NCBI RefSeq assembly: GCF_030271255.1
Contig: NZ_JASJOM010000003.1
Location: forward strand, 124,001-188,000
Source: Peribacillus folii
GTDB taxonomy: Bacteria > Bacillota > Bacilli > Bacillales > DSM-1321
Reading direction: 5' to 3'
DNA: 64,000 nucleotides
Under the pieces are notes generated by a model, which saw only the letters and a list, made by a program, of their open reading frames with translations, ran no database searches and had not been told where the DNA came from. Shown here in pieces: positions 57,946 through 64,000 of this stretch (its first letter is position 1; every line of letters begins with the position of its first letter). Position numbers and translations under genes: made by a program.

Positions 57946-59298
57946 TTGAAAGAGACTGCAAGGTATTCAGAGAAAAAAGTATTGGTATTGGGCTTGGCAA
58001 AGAGCGGAGTGATGGCAGCATCGCTTCTACATAAATTAGGCGCCTTCGTGACGGTCAATGACATGAAACCATTATCGGAAAACCCTGAGGCTCAAGGGTT
58101 GCTGGAGCAGGGTATCAAAGTCATCTGCGGCAGCCATCCGATTGAACTGCTTGATGAAGGTTTTGAATTGATCGTAAAAAACCCTGGGATACCCTATCGT
58201 AACCCGATCGTTAAAGGAGCGTTGGAAAAGGGAATTCCGGTTATCACGGAAGTTGAGCTTGCTTATCAAATCAGCGAAGCACCATTCATAGGAATCACGG
58301 GCACAAATGGGAAGACGACCACGACAACTTTGATATTTGAAATGCTGAAGGCCGGTGAAAAGTCACCGCTCATCGCCGGGAATATCGGGACAGTGGCATC
58401 CGGTGTAGCTGAAAAGGCAACTGCGGATGACTCGATTGTCATTGAATTATCATCTTTCCAGCTAATGGGGATAGAGGAGTTTCGTCCTGAAATTTCCATT
58501 CTAACGAATTTGTATGATGCTCATCTGGATTATCATAGTTCCAAACAAGAATATGCAGAAGCAAAAGCGGCAATTGCAAAAAATCAGCTGGCCTCCGATT
58601 TCTTGATTTATAATGCAGATCAAGATGCCGTTGTTTCCATGGCCGAAAAGACCAAGGCTCAGCTTGTTCCTTTCTCGGCTGAAAGGAAACATGAAAGTGG
58701 TGCCTATGTTGAGGATGGGGCCGTGTTCTTCCGCGGTGAAAGAATCATTGGCATTGCCGATATAGCTCTTCCTGGTAAACATAATTTGGAGAATGTGCTC
58801 GCAGCGATTTCAGCGGCGAAGCTGAAGGGGGTTGCGAATGAAGCGATCCAGACAGTGCTGAAGACATTTTATGGTGTGGAACATCGCCTGCAGTTCGTAG
58901 CCATGATTGAAAACCGGAAATTTTATAATGATTCGAAGGCGACGAACATTCTTGCTGCCTCAAAAGCACTTACATCCTTTACGGAACCTGTCATCCTTTT
59001 GGCGGGCGGGTTGGACCGGGGAAATGAATTCGATGAGTTAAAACCGGCCATGAAAAATGTCAAAGCCGTGATAACATTTGGCGAAACGGCAGAAAAAATT
59101 GAGCGGATAGCCAAGGAAATAGGAATAACGAATATAAAACGTGTCGATAATGTAGAAAAGGCCGTACCGGCTGCATTTGAGTTATCAAATGAAGGCGACT
59201 GCATACTTCTCTCACCAGCTTGTGCAAGCTGGGATCAATATAAAACTTTTGAGCAAAGAGGAGACATGTTTATGGAGGCCGTGCATAAACTTAAGTAA
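57946..59298 (+). CDS. murD: UDP-MurNAc-alanine--D-glutamate ligase
   Basis: 450 residues. Adds D-glutamate to the peptide stem. P-loop GTNGKTTTT near 118, NPGIP, and the C-terminal [11 protein letters not shown] 57946 behind GAGGTG, directly after mraY. A strong terminator follows. Confidence 0.95.
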   Translation: MKETARYSEKKVLVLGLAKSGVMAASLLHKLGAFVTVNDMKPLSENPEAQGLLEQGIKVICGSHPIELLDEGFELIVKNPGIPYRNPIVKGALEKGIPVITEVELAYQISEAPFIGITGTNGKTTTTTLIFEMLKAGEKSPLIAGNIGTVASGVAEKATADDSIVIELSSFQLMGIEEFRPEISILTNLYDAHLDYHSSKQEYAEAKAAIAKNQLASDFLIYNADQDAVVSMAEKTKAQLVPFSAERKHESGAYVEDGAVFFRGERIIGIADIALPGKHNLENVLAAISAAKLKGVANEAIQTVLKTFYGVEHRLQFVAMIENRKFYNDSKATNILAASKALTSFTEPVILLAGGLDRGNEFDELKPAMKNVKAVITFGETAEKIERIAKEIGITNIKRVDNVEKAVPAAFELSNEGDCILLSPACASWDQYKTFEQRGDMFMEAVHKLK

Positions 59299-59346
59299 CA
59301 GCTTTCGCAGAAAGAAGTGACTCTGCTTCTACGTCGACACCTTGGA

Positions 59347-59382
59347 AAAAAGCGATAATGAGCCGTTATCGCTTTTTTTTTG
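59347..59382 (+). terminator. terminator murD | spoVE
   Basis: AAAAAAGCGATAA (59347-59359) pairs perfectly with TTATCGCTTTTTT (59367-59379), then T. Confidence 0.92.
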
Positions 59383-59447
59383 GCTATAGTGCAGCATTGA
59401 TCTTCAAATTCGTACAGGCTCGAAAAACTTCCTCGAGGTGGATGTCC

Positions 59448-60548
59448 GTGCCATTAAAAAAATCGAATCCTGATCTCATTCTCATTATCGTCACCTTAAC
59501 TCTACTGACCGTTGGTTTAATCATGGTTTACAGTGCAAGTGCCATTTGGGCAACATATAAATTTGATGATTCCTTTTATTTCGCAAAACGGCAGCTGCTG
59601 TTTGCCTGCGTCGGGGTCGTCGCCATGTTCTTCATCATGAATGTCGATTACTGGACGTGGAGGACTTGGGCAAAGATCTTGATCATCATTTGTTTCATCT
59701 TGTTGCTGGCAGTATTGGTGCCTGGAATAGGGATGGCAAGAAATGGTTCACGGAGCTGGATTGGGGTCGGTGCCTTTTCAGTCCAGCCTTCCGAGTTCAT
59801 GAAGCTGGCGATGATCGCTTTTTTAGCCAAGTTTTTATCCGAACGTCAAAAGCTCATCACCTCCTTTAAAAAGGGGATGCTTCCATCCCTGGGACTCGTA
59901 TTCTTGGCATTTGGATTAATCATGCTACAGCCCGATCTTGGAACGGGAACGGTCATGGTGGGAACGTGTATCGTCATGATTTTTATTTCCGGAGCAAGAA
60001 TCAGCCATTTTGTTGGCTTGGGGCTGATCGGTGTAGCGGGCTTCATCGGGTTGATTTTGTCAGCGCCCTACAGGATAAAAAGGATCACATCTTTCTTGGA
60101 CCCGTGGGAAGACCCTTTGGGAAGCGGTTTTCAAATGATTCAGTCCTTTTATGCGATCGGTCCGGGGGGGCTGTTCGGCCTTGGCCTCGGGCAAAGCCGG
60201 CAGAAATTTTTCTATTTACCAGAACCGCAGACGGATTTCATTTTTGCGATCCTTTCCGAGGAACTGGGTTTCATCGGCGGTTCTCTCGTCATTCTGTTAT
60301 TTGCGCTAATGCTTTGGCGGGGCATCAGGATTGCGCTTGGGGCACCTGACTTATACGGCAGCCTAGTTGCAGTGGGGATCATTGCAATGGTTGCCATCCA
60401 GGTGATGATCAATATCGGGGTCGTGACGGGCTTGATGCCAGTAACCGGCATCACCCTGCCCTTGTTAAGTTATGGCGGATCATCGCTGACCCTCATGCTC
60501 ATGGCAATTGGGGTATTGTTGAACATTAGCCGCTATTCAAGGTTTTGA
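59448..60548 (+). CDS. spoVE: SEDS glycosyltransferase SpoVE
   Basis: 366 residues, the length of B. subtilis SpoVE, ten membrane helices. SEDS-family peptidoglycan polymerase for the spore cortex; GTGTVMVGTC and SYGGSSL are family motifs. GTG 59448 behind GAGGTGG; earlier in-frame codons read through the terminator hairpin. An assignment to FtsW cannot be fully excluded, since no other SEDS gene is in the window, but sequence and place favour SpoVE. Confidence 0.9.
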   Translation: MPLKKSNPDLILIIVTLTLLTVGLIMVYSASAIWATYKFDDSFYFAKRQLLFACVGVVAMFFIMNVDYWTWRTWAKILIIICFILLLAVLVPGIGMARNGSRSWIGVGAFSVQPSEFMKLAMIAFLAKFLSERQKLITSFKKGMLPSLGLVFLAFGLIMLQPDLGTGTVMVGTCIVMIFISGARISHFVGLGLIGVAGFIGLILSAPYRIKRITSFLDPWEDPLGSGFQMIQSFYAIGPGGLFGLGLGQSRQKFFYLPEPQTDFIFAILSEELGFIGGSLVILLFALMLWRGIRIALGAPDLYGSLVAVGIIAMVAIQVMINIGVVTGLMPVTGITLPLLSYGGSSLTLMLMAIGVLLNISRYSRF

Positions 60549-60559
60549 AAGAACTTTAA

Positions 60560-60598
60560 AAAAAGGGAGGCCCTTCCACATGCGGGGCTTCCCTTTTT
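60560..60598 (+). terminator. terminator after spoVE
   Basis: AAAAAGGGAGGCCC pairs with GGGCTTCCCTTTTT (60560-60598) with one G-T pair. Confidence 0.85.
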
Positions 60599-60897
60599 AG
60601 GTTGAAAGCCTTTGCAGGAAACGAAGGGTGAAAGAAGCTTGGCCCGAATTAGAAATTTATGAAATGCCAATTAAATATTACCATGTACGAATGTTTGCGA
60701 ATCCACAATAAATATTGGCAATACAGCTTTGTTTAGACTATAGTATAAGAGGGTTAGGCCGCATAGGCGCTTGCTTCTGTTCATTTTTTATGTTTTTTAC
60801 ATGCAAGATGTTATCATTCTTGGAAAATCAGTGACCTCATGAAAGAGGAAATGAAAATCATCAATTTGGAATTTTGGGAACAACAAGGAGGTTTATC
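60599..60897 (+). other. gap where murG is expected
   Basis: About 300 bases with no gene. In B. subtilis murG lies between spoVE and murB. No remnant is recognised. The gap carries the murB promoter. Confidence 0.6.
60715..60744 (+). promoter_or_regulatory. sigma-A promoter of murB
   Basis: TTGGCA (60715-60720), 18-base spacer, TATAGT (60739-60744). About 150 bases before the murB start. Confidence 0.65.
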
Positions 60898-61806
60898 ATG
60901 GATAAAGTGATAAAGCAATTAACTGAAATGAAAATCGGCAAGGTTCTTGAACAAGAACCACTTGCGAACCATACAACTATGAAAATAGGAGGGCCGGCTG
61001 ATTTATTCATCGTGCCATCTTCCATTGAAAATATAGAAAAAACGATGCAGGTCATCAAAGAAAATGATATACCTTGGCGAGCGATTGGCAGGGGCTCCAA
61101 CCTTCTTGTAAGTGATGGGGGAATTGAGGGTGCCGTGCTTAAGTTGGGAAGAGGTCTTGATCACATCGAGATGAATGGAACGGAAATCAAAGCAGGAGCT
61201 GGTGTATCACTTGTCAGCTTATCCGTTCAAATCAGTAAAAAAGGCTATGCAGGGCTGGAATTCGCCAGTGGAATCCCTGGTTCCGTCGGCGGTGCTGTCT
61301 ATATGAACGCTGGGGCGCATGGCTCCGATATGAGTGAGATTCTCAAGGAAGCGCATGTTCTGTTTGAGGATGGTTCGTTAGCCTGGCTTTCGAAGGAGGA
61401 AATGGATTTTTCTTATCGAACCTCCGTACTTCAAAAGAAAAGGCCAGGTATCGTGCTTGAAGCGGTTTTTCAATTGACCGAGGGCGATAAAACCGAAATC
61501 GTTGGAAGAATGCAGGATAACAAAAATTACCGTAAGGATACACAGCCGTATAACCTGCCGTGTGCAGGCAGCATATTCAGGAATCCACTTCCGCATCATG
61601 CCGGTAAATTGGTGGAAAATGCCGGTTTGAAGGGGCATTCGATTGGCGGAGCGCAAATTTCCCCGATGCACGGTAACTTTATCGTTAACACAGGCAATGG
61701 AAGTGCAGCGGATGTGCAGGCATTGATACAGCATGTGAAAGATACGGTGTATGATCAATTCGAAATTGAAATGGAAACAGAAGTAGAAATCATCGGCCGT
61801 AAATAA
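60898..61806 (+). CDS. murB: UDP-N-acetylenolpyruvoylglucosamine reductase
   Basis: 302 residues. FAD enzyme that reduces the enolpyruvyl group to give UDP-MurNAc. [12 protein letters not shown] binds FAD, Ser225 in CAGSIFRNP is the proton donor, and a C-terminal glutamate lies in [11 protein letters not shown] 60898 behind AAGGAGG. Confidence 0.96.
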   Translation: MDKVIKQLTEMKIGKVLEQEPLANHTTMKIGGPADLFIVPSSIENIEKTMQVIKENDIPWRAIGRGSNLLVSDGGIEGAVLKLGRGLDHIEMNGTEIKAGAGVSLVSLSVQISKKGYAGLEFASGIPGSVGGAVYMNAGAHGSDMSEILKEAHVLFEDGSLAWLSKEEMDFSYRTSVLQKKRPGIVLEAVFQLTEGDKTEIVGRMQDNKNYRKDTQPYNLPCAGSIFRNPLPHHAGKLVENAGLKGHSIGGAQISPMHGNFIVNTGNGSAADVQALIQHVKDTVYDQFEIEMETEVEIIGRK

Positions 61807-61811
61807 GAGGA

Positions 61812-61840
61812 TTCAATATATCCAAATTTTGTGTTATAAT
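61812..61840 (+). promoter_or_regulatory. candidate promoter of divIB
   Basis: TTCAAT (61812-61817), 17-base spacer, perfect TATAAT (61835-61840). The -35 box is weak. Confidence 0.55.
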
Positions 61841-61937
61841 GTGTTTCCTTTCAAAGTTTCATATAAACGGACTAAGCGTGTGTCCTGATGTCGTATTATA
61901 TATAAACCATCCATTTTTTCAGGAAGAGGTGAAAGGG

Positions 61938-62720
61938 ATGGAAAAGGGAAAAATCGTTTCCATTGAGGACCGCATCCCGAAATTAAAACAATTAAGAAAA
62001 AGCAAAGCAAACAAGCGACTGGTTCTTTTGCTTTCCCTTTTCTTCATTCTGGTTGCATGCGTGCTATATTTTTTATCGCCTTTAAGCTATGTGCAAAACG
62101 TGCAGGTGGAAGGGAATCGGTATATCACTTCCAAGCAAATCATTGAGTTGAGTAAGGTGAAGAAGGATCGAAGCATTTGGAAGATCGATACAGGGAAAGC
62201 GGCAGCCAACATTAAAAGGAACGAGGAAATAAAAAACGCCAAGGTAACGCCAGTATTTCCTAACTCGATTAAAATTACGGTATCCGAACATAACAGAATG
62301 GCCTATCTGTCTAATGACGGGAAGTATGCACCGATTTTGGAGAACGGGACCGTCCTTGAGGAGTTAGCTACAGGTGAAATTCCAGTATATGCCCCGGTTT
62401 TAATTGGTTTCAAAGAGGGTAAAGCATTAAAGTTGCTCTTGGAACAGCTGGATAAGCTTCCTGTCGAGATTCAAAATGCCATTTCGGAAATCCATTATGC
62501 CCCTACCAAAACCGATGGATATCATATCGTCATGTTCATGAATGATGGGTTTGAAGTGAGTGCGACAAGCAGGACGTTATTCGAGAAAATGATTCACTAC
62601 CCCTCAATCGTCAGTCAGTTGGACCCAAAGGTAAAGGGAGTCATCGACCTGGAAGTGGGTTCTTATTTTAAAGCGTATAAAAACGCGGAACAAAAGGAAG
62701 ACACGAATGGGCAAAATTGA
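61938..62720 (+). CDS. divIB: cell division protein DivIB (FtsQ)
   Basis: 260 residues. Cytoplasmic basic tail, membrane helix (28-46), then a POTRA domain (about 50-118) and beta domain outside. Bridges FtsL-DivIC and PBP 2B. ATG 61938 behind AGAGGTGAAAGGG; an upstream extension of 33 codons is unlikely. Overlaps ylxW by 14 bases. Confidence 0.94.
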   Translation: MEKGKIVSIEDRIPKLKQLRKSKANKRLVLLLSLFFILVACVLYFLSPLSYVQNVQVEGNRYITSKQIIELSKVKKDRSIWKIDTGKAAANIKRNEEIKNAKVTPVFPNSIKITVSEHNRMAYLSNDGKYAPILENGTVLEELATGEIPVYAPVLIGFKEGKALKLLLEQLDKLPVEIQNAISEIHYAPTKTDGYHIVMFMNDGFEVSATSRTLFEKMIHYPSIVSQLDPKVKGVIDLEVGSYFKAYKNAEQKEDTNGQN

Positions 62721-63399
62721 TGGCAGACGGGTGCTCTTATCCTTCGTTTGCGTCGTGCTTGGATTTATGATTGCCTTCTCTTACAACCTGACCAAGGATA
62801 ATCGGGGAGTAAGGGAGGACAAGGCATGGAATGAAGAATACATGCTTAGGCAGCAATTGATCGAACAGGAGAAGCAGAACCGGCAATTTCAGAAGGAGCT
62901 GCTTCAAAAGCAGGAAGCCGTATCCAAAATAGAACAAGATCTTGCCCAGGAAAAACAGCTGTTTTTCAAGTTGGCCAAAGATACGGAAAAATTTCGGATG
63001 TATCTAGGTAAAGTGAAGGTGAAAGGCAAAGGCCTTCAGGTGACCCTTGAAGATGGTACGAATTCGGACCCGGAAGCCAATGTCAATAACTACTTGGTTC
63101 ATGAACAGCATGTCTTCAAGGTCGTAAATGAATTATACATATCAGGTGCAGAGGCTGTTGCAATCAACGGCCAAAGATTGAACCATGATTCCTATATTAT
63201 TTGTAATGGACCAGTCATCACGGTAGATGGGCACCAGCATCCAGCTCCATTCATCATCTCTGCAATCGGGGATGCGGATGTACTGGGGGATTCCCTCGAC
63301 CTGCCTGGAGGCATAAAGGAACAGTTGGTTAACGAGAATATCATTTTTACCATGGAAAAGAAAAAGAACATCATTTTTGATCCCATTATTGGAGGATGA
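62707..63399 (+). CDS. ylxW: YlxW, DUF881 protein
   Basis: 230 residues. One N-terminal membrane helix (about 10-27), a long coiled coil (about 35-90) and a DUF881 domain (GKGLQVTLEDG, GAEAVAINGQR). Function unknown; a division-cluster accessory. Overlaps divIB. Confidence 0.9.
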   Translation: MGKIDGRRVLLSFVCVVLGFMIAFSYNLTKDNRGVREDKAWNEEYMLRQQLIEQEKQNRQFQKELLQKQEAVSKIEQDLAQEKQLFFKLAKDTEKFRMYLGKVKVKGKGLQVTLEDGTNSDPEANVNNYLVHEQHVFKVVNELYISGAEAVAINGQRLNHDSYIICNGPVITVDGHQHPAPFIISAIGDADVLGDSLDLPGGIKEQLVNENIIFTMEKKKNIIFDPIIGG

Positions 63400-63439
63400 T
63401 CAAATTCCTGTCCGATGAAAGATTGGTGAGAGACTGGAA

Positions 63440-64000
63440 ATGAAAAAAAAGCTTTCTTTTAGTTTGCTTACTTTGATTGCGGGCTTCATGCTCGCTATTC
63501 AATTCAATTTGGTGAATAAACCTGTCGTTTCCGATACAAGGGATATGTGGGAACTGAAAAATGATTTATTGAAGGAACAACAGGCACAGGTTGAATTAAT
63601 AGACGGCATCAGTAAGCTCGAGGGGAAAATTGCCTCCTATGAAACCGAGAGAAATGAAAGTAAGGAAGAATTGCTGCGGGAAACGCTTAATGAATTAAAG
63701 GCTGAGGCGGGTTTGACCGAAATAAAAGGTAATGGTGTCACCGTGTCGATACAACCGATAAAGGAGGGGATCCTCCTTGGTGAGCGAATTGAATACATTT
63801 CACCCGTATTGTTAATTCGGCTCCTTAATGAAATGCATAGATTTGGGGCGGGTGACATCTCCATTGCCGGACAAAGGTATATATCAACTTCAGTCATCCG
63901 TGACATAAATGGACAGCCGAAAATGGACGGATACCCTTTGATTGATTACCCGGTCGAACTGCAGGCCATAACGGATGATCCAAAGAAATTAAAGCAGCGT
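63440..64000 (+). CDS. ylxX: YlxX, DUF881 protein, cut by right edge
   Basis: ATG 63440 opens 187 codons that run past the edge. An N-terminal helix (SFSLLTLIAGFMLAI), a coiled coil and the start of a DUF881 domain (GNGVTVSIQP, GAGDISIAGQR). A paralogue of ylxW in tandem, as in B. subtilis. The C-terminus is missing. Confidence 0.88.
   Translation, partial: MKKKLSFSLLTLIAGFMLAIQFNLVNKPVVSDTRDMWELKNDLLKEQQAQVELIDGISKLEGKIASYETERNESKEELLRETLNELKAEAGLTEIKGNGVTVSIQPIKEGILLGERIEYISPVLLIRLLNEMHRFGAGDISIAGQRYISTSVIRDINGQPKMDGYPLIDYPVELQAITDDPKKLKQR

Overview
The window is a conserved chromosomal core region of an endospore-forming member of the Bacillaceae. Gene order runs in the same sense as Bacillus subtilis from yktA through the yla, cta and ylb genes into the division and cell-wall (dcw) cluster. 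Sporulation genes (ylaJ, ylbD, ylbJ, gerR, spoVD, spoVE), bacillithiol synthesis (bshC) and purine-rich ribosome binding sites with many TTG and GTG starts all fit that group. A Peribacillus or 'Bacillus simplex'-like genome is my guess; genus cannot be proved here. I see no rRNA, tRNA, CRISPR array, prophage or transposase.

Layout: 1-1122 holds the end of a nitronate monooxygenase-type gene and yktA. 1150-8262 is a complete trpEGDCFBA operon behind two tandem tryptophan T-box riboswitches, lying between yktA and yktB. 8686-11028 holds yktB, a ykzI-like gene, suhB and ylaF. 11153-17705 holds typA, ylaH and small genes, ylaI, ylaJ, phoH, ylaL and ylaN. 18298-21735 is pyruvate carboxylase. 22078-30553 is the cytochrome caa3 oxidase locus: ctaA divergent from ctaBCDEF, then ctaG and a ctaM-type gene. 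30655-47037 is the ylb region (RicF, RsmD, CoaD, YlbJ/K/L, TmcAL, YlbN-L32, GerR, PanE) with several accessory small genes. 47146-64000 runs bshC, mraZ, rsmH, ftsL, pbpB, spoVD, murE, mraY, murD, spoVE, murB, divIB, ylxW and a ylxX cut by the right edge.

The genes form coherent units. The trp operon makes tryptophan from chorismate under tRNA-Trp control. The cta genes make heme A, build the oxidase and help its maturation. The dcw genes make lipid-linked peptidoglycan precursor and the septal machinery. Within dcw, the sporulation genes spoVD and spoVE are each bracketed by intrinsic terminators, which suggests separate control.

Points for a second look: the tandem T-boxes; trp (including trpG) placed between yktA and yktB; ftsW absent from its usual place before pycA and murG absent between spoVE and murB; a probable leftward small RNA with anti-Shine-Dalgarno tracts at 36100-36248; three GTGG repeats at exact 10-base pitch before mraZ; and a likely CTG start for ylbC. 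I found no wholly new multi-gene system. Coordinates of starts were chosen by ribosome binding site and family alignment from memory, without database searches.
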